Below, one piece after another: positions 6,227 to 12,669 of a stretch of 13,779 nt of DNA. Source of the stretch: JBOGHU01 sp050742255 (GTDB taxonomy: Bacteria; Actinomycetota; Acidimicrobiia; Acidimicrobiales; CADCSY01); NCBI GenBank assembly GCA_050742255.1, contig JBOGHU010000057.1, positions 1-13,779 on the forward strand, read 5' to 3'. Every line of letters begins with the position of its first letter. The first letter of the stretch is position 1. The notes beneath the pieces are model-generated. The model saw only the letters and a program-made list of their open reading frames with translations. It had not been told where the DNA came from and did no database searches. The translations under genes and the position numbers were made by a program.

Positions 6227-6227
6227 A
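6204..6227. promoter_or_regulatory. 24-bp palindrome, candidate repressor operator
   Basis: TTCCCACTA (6204-6212) and TAGTGGAAA (6219-6227) are inverted copies, matching at 8 of 9 positions around a 6-bp centre CGGGGA. It is AT-rich compared with its surroundings and lies between the -35 and -10 of the sufC-1 operon, where a bound dimer would block RNA polymerase. By context an iron-sulfur or redox sensor (SufR, Rrf2/IscR type) is the obvious candidate, but the sequence is not a motif I can assign to a named regulator. It also lies about 31 bp upstream of the -10 of the divergent CHRD gene. Confidence 0.55.
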
Positions 6228-6258
6228 TGTGCCGGCGGCGGCGGGGCGGCGGGTTGGC

Positions 6259-6264
6259 TACAGT
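6259..6264 (+). promoter_or_regulatory. -10 box of the CHRD lipoprotein gene (leaderless type)
   Basis: TACAGT matches TANNNT and ends exactly 6 nt before the ATG at 6271. No Shine-Dalgarno precedes the ATG and no clear -35 is seen. Confidence 0.45.
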
Positions 6265-6270
6265 GACGCC

Positions 6271-6765
6271 ATGCGACGACTGGCGATTCTTGCCGCGGCG
6301 CTGGCGACGGTCCTCGCCGCCTGCGGCTCTGACCAGGACCCGGCCCTGGAGGCTCCCGAAGCCGACGGCGCTGGCGACGCGGCCACGACCACGGTAGACC
6401 TCGGCGCCCAGCCGGTGGAGTACGAGGTCGCCCTGTCGGGGGACACCGAGGTGCCCGGGCCCGGCGACCCCGACGGCACGGGCAGGGCCGTGGTGCGGCT
6501 CGAGACCAGCGTGAGCCAGGTCTGCTACGAGATCGCCGTCGAGGGCATCGGCGAGGCCACCGCCGCCCACATCCACGAGGCCCCCGCCGGGCAGAGCGGC
6601 GGAGTGGTGCTGCCCCTCCAGGCGCCCATCGAGGGGTCGGCCCTCGAGTGCTCCGAGGCCGACGAGGTCCTGCTCCAGAGGCTGGCCTCGGAGCCGGCCA
6701 CCTTCTACGTCAACGTCCACAACGACGAGTTCCCCGACGGGGCGCTACGGGGCCAGCTGGGCTGA
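6271..6765 (+). CDS. CHRD-domain lipoprotein
   Basis: A 164-residue exported lipoprotein. MRRLAILAAALATVLAAC is a short lipoprotein signal with lipobox LAAC and C18 as the lipidated residue. A low-complexity linker (19-47) follows, then a CHRD domain (about 48-164): YEVALSGDTEVPGPGD, an acidic GTGRAVVRL strand, CYEIAVEGI, the diagnostic AAHIHEAPAGQSGGVV (98-113), and the closing FYVNVHNDEFPDGALRGQL (145-163). CHRD domains occur in chordin and in bacterial secreted proteins; their bacterial role is not established. Two cysteines (C85, C127) could form a disulfide. The ATG at 6271 is chosen for the signal peptide and the -10 box 6 nt upstream. It diverges from the sufC-1 operon, and its last 61 bp overlap the converging nitroreductase gene. 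Confidence 0.88.
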   Translation: MRRLAILAAALATVLAACGSDQDPALEAPEADGAGDAATTTVDLGAQPVEYEVALSGDTEVPGPGDPDGTGRAVVRLETSVSQVCYEIAVEGIGEATAAHIHEAPAGQSGGVVLPLQAPIEGSALECSEADEVLLQRLASEPATFYVNVHNDEFPDGALRGQLG

Positions 6766-7385
6766 GCGCCCGCCCGCCGCCGCCGGCCGGGCCCGGGTCC
6801 CCGTGGCGGTGCCCAGTCCCTGACCAGGCCGGCCAGGTCGGGGTCCCTGGGCGGCCTGGCCGCCCGGGCCGAAGGGGTCGCCGTCCCGAGGTAGAGGAAG
6901 GCCACGGCGGCGTCGTCGGGTCCAAGGCCCAGCGCCGCCCTGACCAGGGGGTCGTAGCAGGCGTCGCCGGTCCGCCACATCGACCCGTAGCCCAGGGCGG
7001 TGGCGGCCAGCAGGGCGTTCTGGCAGGCGGCGGCCCCGGAGGCGAGCTGCTCCACCCAGGGGATGCGGTCGGTGGGGCCACGGACCACCGATGCCACGAC
7101 CACCAGCGGCGCCCGCTGGAGCTTGGCGGCCTCCTTGGCCACCTTGGCCTCGGCCGGCTCCACGCCTGCCGCCGCGCACCGGCGCCGGTAGGCGTCGGCC
7201 ATGACGGCCCCGAAGGCTCCCATGTTCCCGCCGCGCAGGACGGTGAAGCGGAACGGGCGCAGCCCCCCGTGGTCGGGGGCGCACGCCGCCGCCCCCAGGA
7301 TGGTGGTCAGCTCGGCGTCGGAGGGAGCGGGTTCGACCAGCCGGCCGATAGAGCGCCGCGACCGGATGGCCTCCAGGGCGTCCAC
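6705..7385 (-). CDS. YdjA/TM1586-like nitroreductase family protein
   Basis: A 226-residue FMN-dependent nitroreductase-fold protein; YdjA-type members are normally about 185-195 residues. Matching wording: the N-terminal RSRRSIGRL (8-16) for FMN phosphate binding, CAPDHGGLRPFRFTVLRG (35-52), WVEQLASGAAACQNALLAA (110-128), and GYGSMWRTGD (132-141), followed by AVAFLYLGTA. Such enzymes use NAD(P)H to reduce nitro-compounds or quinones; the natural substrate is not evident. The family core ends near residue 192. The last 34 residues are an arginine/proline/serine-rich tail that runs antisense into the end of the CHRD gene, so the real C-terminus may be read-through that arose by chance. The GTG at 7385 has a TAGGGT -10 box 6 nt upstream and no clear Shine-Dalgarno. 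It diverges from the amino-acid transport operon. Confidence 0.85.
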   Translation of the reverse strand: MDALEAIRSRRSIGRLVEPAPSDAELTTILGAAACAPDHGGLRPFRFTVLRGGNMGAFGAVMADAYRRRCAAAGVEPAEAKVAKEAAKLQRAPLVVVASVVRGPTDRIPWVEQLASGAAACQNALLAATALGYGSMWRTGDACYDPLVRAALGLGPDDAAVAFLYLGTATPSARAARPPRDPDLAGLVRDWAPPRGPGPGRRRRAGAQPSWPRSAPSGNSSLWTLT

Positions 7386-7391
7386 CGGCCC

Positions 7392-7397
7392 ACCCTA
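7392..7397 (-). promoter_or_regulatory. -10 box of the nitroreductase gene (leaderless type)
   Basis: On the minus strand TAGGGT (7397-7392) ends exactly 6 nt before the GTG at 7385, the same arrangement as upstream of sufD, sufC-1 and the CHRD gene. No convincing -35 is visible. Confidence 0.4.
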
Positions 7398-7410
7398 GGT
7401 GCGGGAGCGT

Positions 7411-7433
7411 TACTCTGTGTCCGACCGAGGAGG
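7411..7433 (+). promoter_or_regulatory. -10 box and Shine-Dalgarno of the aap operon
   Basis: TACTCT (7411-7416) is a TANNNT -10 box; its start point would be near 7423. GAGGAGG (7427-7433) is a near-perfect Shine-Dalgarno 8 nt before GTG 7442. Unlike its neighbours, this transcript would carry a short leader with a ribosome site. No clear -35 is present. Confidence 0.5.
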
Positions 7434-7441
7434 TGGTGGCC

Positions 7442-8524
7442 GTGAGCCCACAGCTGCGGAGGATGACGGCGGCCCTGTTCGCCCTGGCCATGGTGGCGGC
7501 GGCGTGCGGTGACGGTGGCGAGGAGGAGGGCGGCCAGCCCGGCGGCCGGGCCGGGAGCCGGTTGGAGGACGTGGTGGACCGGGGATCCCTGCGGTGCGGG
7601 GTGAACGAGGCCGTGCCCGGGTTCGGCTTCACCGACGAGGCAGGGAACTTCTCCGGCTTCGACGTCGACTACTGCCGGGTCGTGGCCGCCGCCGTGCTGG
7701 GCGACGCCGAGGCCGTCACGTTCACGTCCCTCACCGCCGAGCAGCGCTTCACCGCGCTGGCCTCGGGGGAGATCGACGTGCTGGTGCGCAACACGACCTG
7801 GACCTCGTCGCGCGACGGGACGGAGGGGGCCCAGTTCGCCACCACCACCTTCTACGACGGGCAGGGGATGATGGTGCAGGCCGACGCCGGGTTCGGCGAC
7901 ATCGACGACATGGCCGACACCACCGTTTGCGTGCTGTCGGGGACGACGACCGAGCTCAACCTCACGACCCGCTTCGAGGCCGCCAACATCCCCTTCCAGC
8001 CGCTGCCCTTCGAGGACAACGGCCTGCTCCAGCAGGCGTTCCTCGACGGGCGCTGCGACGGGTGGACCTCGGACAAGTCCCAGCTGGCCGGCGTGCGCTC
8101 CAACTTCCCCGAGGAGGCCGGCGGTCCCGACTCCCTGGTGATCTTCGACGAGACCTTCTCCAAGGAGCCGCTGGGACCGGTGGTGCGCGGCGGTGACCAG
8201 CAGTGGTTCGACGCGGTGAACTGGGCGGTGATCGCCACCATCCAGGCCGAGGAGTTCGGCATCACCTCGCAGAACGTCGGCGACTTCCTGGGCAGCGACG
8301 ACGCCGACGTCCGCCGGTTCCTGGGCCAGGCGGTGGAGGGGGAGGCCTTCGACCCGGGCCTGGGCCTCCCCGTCGAGTTCGCCCGCCAGGTGGTCGAGCA
8401 GGTGGGCAACTACGCCGAGATCTACGAGCGCAACGTGGGGCCCGGCAGCGCCCTGGACCTCGAGCGCGGCCTCAACCGGCTGTGGACCGACGGAGGGCTA
8501 CTCTACGCCCCGCCCTACCGCTAG
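7442..8524 (+). CDS. aapJ: General L-amino-acid ABC transporter, substrate-binding lipoprotein (AapJ/BztA type)
   Basis: A 360-residue extracellular solute receptor. The signal ends in the lipobox VAAAC, with C22 anchored to the membrane, as expected in a single-membrane actinobacterium (the Gram-negative AapJ is periplasmic and unanchored). The mature part opens with LEDVVDRGSLRCGVNEAVPGF, then GNFSGFDVDYCRVVAAAVLG, and contains the AapJ/BztA-specific phrases VCVLSGTTTELNLTTRF, FEDNGLLQQAFLDGRCDGWT, FSKEPLGPVVRGGDQQWFD and AEEFGITSQNV. AapJ/BztA systems bind a broad range of polar L-amino acids such as glutamate, aspartate and glutamine. The GTG at 7442 is preferred over earlier GTGs (7433, 7436) because those overlap the Shine-Dalgarno. 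First gene of a complete four-gene importer operon. Confidence 0.93.
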   Translation: MSPQLRRMTAALFALAMVAAACGDGGEEEGGQPGGRAGSRLEDVVDRGSLRCGVNEAVPGFGFTDEAGNFSGFDVDYCRVVAAAVLGDAEAVTFTSLTAEQRFTALASGEIDVLVRNTTWTSSRDGTEGAQFATTTFYDGQGMMVQADAGFGDIDDMADTTVCVLSGTTTELNLTTRFEAANIPFQPLPFEDNGLLQQAFLDGRCDGWTSDKSQLAGVRSNFPEEAGGPDSLVIFDETFSKEPLGPVVRGGDQQWFDAVNWAVIATIQAEEFGITSQNVGDFLGSDDADVRRFLGQAVEGEAFDPGLGLPVEFARQVVEQVGNYAEIYERNVGPGSALDLERGLNRLWTDGGLLYAPPYR

Positions 8525-8564
8525 ACCCGCTCCACCCCGGCCACCGCTGTGGCGCGACGTCCGA

Positions 8565-9683
8565 GTGCTGCGGGCCGTGGCCCAGGTGGCGTTCCTCGCC
8601 GCCGTGGCGGCGGTGGGCTGGTACCTGTTCTCCAACATGCAGGCCAACCTGCGCCAGGTCGGGATCCCCACCGGCTTCGGCTTCCTCGACCAGCCCACCG
8701 GCTTCGTCATCCCCGACTCCGACTTCCGGTCCACCCAGAGCAACCTCGACGCCCTGGTGGTGGGGATCGGCAACACGGCCCGGGTGGCGCTGGTCGGCAT
8801 CGCCCTGGCCACCGTGGTGGGCGTGGTGGTGGGCGTGGCCCGCCTGTCGACCAACTGGCTGGTCCGTACGGGGGCGGCGATCTACGTCGAGGCTCTCCGG
8901 AACGTGCCGGTGCTGGTCCTCATCGTCTTCGCCTTCACCGCCGTGTTCCTGAAGCTCCCACCCATCGACGACGCCATCGAGTGGCTGGGGGTGGTGGTGT
9001 TCTCCAACCGGGGGTCGAGCATCCCCTGGGCCCGCACCGGTCCGGGGGCCGGCGTGTGGTGGGCGGCGGTGGGCCTGGGCCTGGTCGGGGCGGGGGTGGT
9101 CGCGGTGTGGCGCACCCGGCGGTCCGTCGCCTCCGGACGGCCTCACCACCGGCTGGCGTGGGGCGGGGCCGTGGTGGTCGGGGTGGCGGTCGCCGGCTAC
9201 CTCCTCCTGGGGACGCCCCTCCAGCCGGACCTGCCCAGCCGGGACGGCAGGGTGGTGACCGGGGGCTTCCGGCTCGGCACCGAGTACTCGGCCCTGCTCG
9301 TCGCCCTGGTCGTCTACACCGCCAGCCACATCGCCGAGGTGGTCAGGGGCAGCATCCTGGCCGTGCCCCGGGGCCAGGCGGAGGCGGCGTCGGCCCTGGC
9401 CCTGTCGGGCTTCCAGCGGCTGCGCTTCGTGATCCTGCCCCAGGCCCTGCGCATCGCCGTCCCCCCCCTCGGCAACCAGTACCTCAACCTGACCAAGAAC
9501 TCCTCGCTGGCCGTGGCCATCGGGTTCCCCGAGGTCACCCGTCTCATCCGCTCGCTCATCAGCCAGGGCAGCCCCGCCCCCCAGGCCGTCGCCGTCCTGA
9601 TGCTCATCTACCTGGGCTTCTCCCTGGCCCTCTCGCTGGTCGTGAACCTGTTCAACCGCCGCCTGACGCTGGTGGACCGGTGA
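8565..9683 (+). CDS. aapQ: Amino-acid ABC transporter permease AapQ/BztB
   Basis: A 372-residue inner-membrane permease of the HAAT family with about eight hydrophobic segments. Diagnostic parts: TGFGFLDQPTGFVIPDSDF near the N-terminus, GIGNTARVALVGIALATVVGVVVG, a VARLSTNWLVR loop, VEALRNVPVLVLIVF, and the cytoplasmic EAA loop AEAASALALSGFQRLRFVILPQALR that docks the ATPase, then NQYLNLTKNSSLAVAIGFPEV. GTG 8565 is the first usual start codon in frame, but the frame is open upstream and reads PPLWRDVRVLRAV, a stretch that looks like the conserved AapQ N-terminus. Translation may therefore begin earlier, perhaps at CTG 8547, 22 nt after the aapJ stop. No Shine-Dalgarno supports either start. 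The stop overlaps the aapM start (GTGA). Confidence 0.9.
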   Translation: MLRAVAQVAFLAAVAAVGWYLFSNMQANLRQVGIPTGFGFLDQPTGFVIPDSDFRSTQSNLDALVVGIGNTARVALVGIALATVVGVVVGVARLSTNWLVRTGAAIYVEALRNVPVLVLIVFAFTAVFLKLPPIDDAIEWLGVVVFSNRGSSIPWARTGPGAGVWWAAVGLGLVGAGVVAVWRTRRSVASGRPHHRLAWGGAVVVGVAVAGYLLLGTPLQPDLPSRDGRVVTGGFRLGTEYSALLVALVVYTASHIAEVVRGSILAVPRGQAEAASALALSGFQRLRFVILPQALRIAVPPLGNQYLNLTKNSSLAVAIGFPEVTRLIRSLISQGSPAPQAVAVLMLIYLGFSLALSLVVNLFNRRLTLVDR

Positions 9684-10897
9684 CCACGACCACGTGGGCG
9701 CCCCCGGCGAGGGGGCGGGCCCGGCCCTCGGAGTGGGCCCGGGAGAACCTGCTCCGGACCCCCGCCGACGCCGTCCTCACGGTCGTGGCCGGCGGGGTCC
9801 TGCTCTGGCTGGTGGCGGGGGCGGCCCGGTGGGTGCTGTTCCAGGCGGAGTGGGAGATCGTCCGCCGCAACCTCACCCTGTTCGTGGTGGGCCGCTTCCC
9901 CCGGGACCAGGTGTGGCGCCCGGCCGTGGCCATGGTGGTGGTGGGCGCCATGGCCGGCGTGGGGCTGGGGGCCACCGCCGGCGGGCGGGGGTCGGCGCTC
10001 CTGGCCCGGGCCACCCTGGCCCGGGCGGTCCGGCGGGCCTGGCCGGTGCTGGCCATGGTGGCGGTGCTGCTGGCGCTGGTCGAGACGGTGACGCCGCTGC
10101 TGGTGGCGGCCACCGCCGTCGCCGTCCTCGCCGCCGGCCAGGCTGTCGGCAGCCGCCTGCCCGCCCGTCCCGCCCGGTGGGCGGCCCGGGGCGCCCTCCT
10201 GGCCCCCGTCGCCGCCTACCTGGTCATCGCCGGCTTCGGGGGCGTGGGGTGGGAGCGCTGGGGCGGGGGCCTGCTCAACCTGGCCCTGGCGACGGGAGGG
10301 ATCGCTCTCTCGTTCCCGTTCGGGGTGCTGCTGGCCCTGGGGCGGCGCTCGAGCCTGCCCGCGCTCCGGTGGGTCTGCGTGGGGTACATCGAGCTCATCC
10401 GGGGCGTCCCCCTCATCGCCCTGCTGTTCATGGGCTCGTTCATGCTGGGGTTCTTCCTGCCCGAGGGGCTGCGGCCGACCGAGGTCACCCGGGCCATGAT
10501 CGCCATCGTGCTCTTCACCGCCGCCTACGTGGCCGAGATCGTTCGGGGCGGGCTGCAGTCGGTGCCGAGGGGCCAGCACGAGGCCGCCACCGCCCTGGGG
10601 TTGTCCCCGCTGCGGGTCACCGCCCTGGTCGTGCTGCCCCAGGCCCTGCGCAACGTGATCCCCGCCACCGTGGGCCAGTTCATCAGCCTGTTCAAGGACA
10701 CCTCGCTGGTGTTCATCATCGGCCTGACCGACCTGCTGGCCGTCGCCGACCTGGTGCGCTCCCAGCCCGACTTCCTGGCCCAGGGCCTGGAGCGGGAGAC
10801 CCTGGGGTTCGCCGCCTTCCTCTTCTGGGTGGGCGCCTACACCATGTCGCGGGAGAGCCAGCTGCTGGAGCGGCGCCTGGGGGTGGGGCAGCGGTGA
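9680..10897 (+). CDS. aapM: Amino-acid ABC transporter permease AapM/BztC
   Basis: A 405-residue permease, partner of AapQ. AapM-type features: a hydrophilic N-terminus leading to RENLLRTPADAVLTVVAGG, the conserved WEIVRRNLTLFVVGRFPRDQ (W-x-V-x-x-NL-LF-VG-PRDQ), and several membrane spans. The core permease domain includes GGIALSFPFGVLLALGRRS, IELIRGVPLIALLFMGSF, the EAA loop HEAATALGLSPLRVTALVVL, and GQFISLFKDTSLVFIIGL. The N-terminal half carries extra membrane segments absent from small glutamine permeases, as in BztC. GTG 9680 overlaps the aapQ stop in a GTGA, implying coupled translation. The stop in turn overlaps the aapP start in another GTGA. Confidence 0.92.
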   Translation: MTTTTWAPPARGRARPSEWARENLLRTPADAVLTVVAGGVLLWLVAGAARWVLFQAEWEIVRRNLTLFVVGRFPRDQVWRPAVAMVVVGAMAGVGLGATAGGRGSALLARATLARAVRRAWPVLAMVAVLLALVETVTPLLVAATAVAVLAAGQAVGSRLPARPARWAARGALLAPVAAYLVIAGFGGVGWERWGGGLLNLALATGGIALSFPFGVLLALGRRSSLPALRWVCVGYIELIRGVPLIALLFMGSFMLGFFLPEGLRPTEVTRAMIAIVLFTAAYVAEIVRGGLQSVPRGQHEAATALGLSPLRVTALVVLPQALRNVIPATVGQFISLFKDTSLVFIIGLTDLLAVADLVRSQPDFLAQGLERETLGFAAFLFWVGAYTMSRESQLLERRLGVGQR

Positions 10898-11670
10898 CCG
10901 GAGCGGTCATGGGGGAGGACCCGGCTGCCGCCGGAGGCCTCCCGGCGATGATCCGCTGCGAGGGGGTGGAGAAGTGGTTCGGCGACTTCCCCGCCCTGCG
11001 GGGGATCGACCTGGTGGTGGCCCGCCAGGAGGTGGTGGTGGTCATCGGGCCGTCCGGGTCGGGGAAGTCCACCCTCATCCGCTGCATCAACCGCCTGGAG
11101 AAGCACGACCGTGGCCGCATCGTGGTCGACGGCACCGAGATGGGGGACGACGTCCGCAACATCCAGGCCATCCGCCGGGAGGTGGGGATGGTCTTCCAGC
11201 AGTTCAACCTGTTCCCCCACCTGACCGTGCTGGACAACGTGACCCTCGGGCCCCGGCAGGTCCGCAGGCTGCCCCGGCGCCGGGCCCAGGAGCTGGCCAT
11301 GGAGGTGCTGGAGCGGGTGCGCATCCCCGAGCAGGCGGGGAAGTACCCCGTGCAGCTCTCGGGCGGCCAGCAGCAGCGGGTCGCCATCGCCCGGGCCCTG
11401 GCCATGCAGCCCAAGGTCATGCTATTCGACGAGCCCACCTCCGCCCTCGACCCCGAGATGATCAAGGAGGTGCTGGACGCCATGCGGGAGCTGGCCCGGA
11501 CGGGCATGACCATGATCGTGATCACCCACGAGATGGGTTTCGCCCGGGAGGTGGCCGACCGGGTCCTGTTCATGGACGGCGGGGAGGTGGTCGAGGCCGG
11601 GACCCCCGAGCACTTCTTCACCGAGCCCCGGGAGGATCGCACGCGGGCCTTCCTCGCCCAGATCCTGTGA
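10894..11670 (+). CDS. aapP: Amino-acid ABC transporter ATP-binding protein AapP/BztD
   Basis: A 258-residue ABC ATPase that powers the importer. Walker A GPSGSGKST (52-60), Q-loop MVFQQFNLFPHLTVLDNV (99-116), signature LSGGQQQR (155-162), Walker B VMLFDEPTSALDPEM (175-189), and switch H212 in VITHEMGFAREVADRV. The FNLFPH and THEMGFAREV wording is typical of polar amino-acid (GlnQ/AapP) ATPases. All catalytic residues are intact. The start is GTG 10894, which overlaps the aapM stop and follows a GGGGTGGGG stretch; ATG 10909, with GGAG 5 nt upstream, is an equally credible start five codons later. It completes the receptor, permease, permease, ATPase set in order. Confidence 0.94.
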   Translation: MTGAVMGEDPAAAGGLPAMIRCEGVEKWFGDFPALRGIDLVVARQEVVVVIGPSGSGKSTLIRCINRLEKHDRGRIVVDGTEMGDDVRNIQAIRREVGMVFQQFNLFPHLTVLDNVTLGPRQVRRLPRRRAQELAMEVLERVRIPEQAGKYPVQLSGGQQQRVAIARALAMQPKVMLFDEPTSALDPEMIKEVLDAMRELARTGMTMIVITHEMGFAREVADRVLFMDGGEVVEAGTPEHFFTEPREDRTRAFLAQIL

Positions 11671-11719
11671 TGGGACCTCGATCGGCCGGCGCCAACCGGT
11701 AGCGTCGGCGACCACGATC

Positions 11720-12664
11720 GTGCCTATCGCTCCCTCCGTCCCACCACCGGGCCGCAGCCAGCTCGACCACCGGCTGGTCGACAACCGGCGCCGCTCGGCA
11801 CTGCTCGTCGCCGCCTCCACCGCCACGGTGGCGGCGGTGGCCTGGGTGGTCGGCTTGATCGCCGGGGCCGGCGCCGTCGGGCTGGGGACGGGCCTGCTCC
11901 TCGCCGTCACCACCGGGGTGGCGGCCAGCCAGGTCGGGGACGCCCTCATCCTCAGGATCAGTCGGGCCCGCCTGGCCGACCCGGTGGACCACGCCCGGTT
12001 CCACAACCTGGTGGGGGGGCTCTGCGCGTCGGCCGGCATCTCGCCGCCGGAGCTGTTCGTCATCGACGACCCGGCCCTCAACGCCTTCTCCACGGGGAGC
12101 GATCCCGCCCACGCCGCCCTGGTCGTCACCACCGGGTTGCTGGAGACCCTGGACCGGGTCGAGCTGGAGGGGGTGCTGGCCCACGAGCTCAGCCACGTCA
12201 AGAGTGGCGACACCCTGCCCGCCAGCCTGGCCGTGACCCTGGTCGGGCTGCCCGTGCTGGTGGCGGACGTGGTCCTGCGGGCCCGGGCCGGGTTGGGGTG
12301 GCGGATGTCGCCTGGCGCCCGCCCCGCCCCGGTCTCGGGGAGGGCTCTGGGCGTGGTAGGGCTCCCCCTGCTCGTGCTGGCCCCGGCGGTCGCCGGCCTC
12401 CTGCGGCTGGCCGTGGACAGGCGGCGGGAGCCGGTGGCCGACCTGGCGGGGGCGTCGCTGACCCGCTACCCGCCGGCGCTGGCGTCGGCCCTCGAGAAGC
12501 TGGCTGCGGGCACCATCACGGTGGGCTCCGCCTGCCGGGCCACCGCCCACCTGTGGTTCGCCTTCCCGCTGGACTGCCCCGATGACCGCCTGGGTCGGGT
12601 CAACCGCCGTTTCGCCATCCCACCCTCGCTCGAGGAGCGCCTCGAAGCGCTGAAGGAGCTGTGA
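11720..12664 (+). CDS. M48-family membrane zinc metallopeptidase (HtpX-like)
   Basis: A 314-residue integral membrane protease. Two hydrophobic spans lie near the N-terminus (about 27-48 and 50-72), then the M48 core: HNLVGGLCASAGISPPELFV, NAFSTGSDPAHAALVVTTGLL, VELEGVLAHELSHVKSGDT with zinc motif HELSH (155-159), two more hydrophobic segments (about 168-186 and 208-232), and DRRREPVADLAGASLTRYP, where E237 is the likely third zinc ligand. HtpX-type enzymes degrade misfolded membrane proteins. Members often have 'EYxAD' at the third-ligand site; here it is EPVAD. It differs from HtpX of E. coli in detail, so I give no gene symbol. GTG 11720 is 49 nt after aapP. A TAGCGT box at 11700-11705 may give it its own promoter, but this is weak. 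Confidence 0.87.
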   Translation: MPIAPSVPPPGRSQLDHRLVDNRRRSALLVAASTATVAAVAWVVGLIAGAGAVGLGTGLLLAVTTGVAASQVGDALILRISRARLADPVDHARFHNLVGGLCASAGISPPELFVIDDPALNAFSTGSDPAHAALVVTTGLLETLDRVELEGVLAHELSHVKSGDTLPASLAVTLVGLPVLVADVVLRARAGLGWRMSPGARPAPVSGRALGVVGLPLLVLAPAVAGLLRLAVDRRREPVADLAGASLTRYPPALASALEKLAAGTITVGSACRATAHLWFAFPLDCPDDRLGRVNRRFAIPPSLEERLEALKEL

Positions 12665-12669
12665 CCGTC

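Noticed and set aside
4168..6720. An 850-codon minus-strand open frame spanning sufS and running antisense through sufC-1 and the CHRD gene.
   Set aside because: Only the part from 5430 down is SufS. The rest is low-complexity Gly/Arg/Pro sequence in a frame where two well-recognised genes already lie, as expected by chance at this G+C.
9694..10893. A plus-strand open frame across aapM in the frame of aapP that would make a permease-ATPase fusion.
   Set aside because: The part before 10894 is repetitive Gly/Pro/Arg; AapM is clearly encoded in another frame, and AapP has its own GTGA-coupled start.
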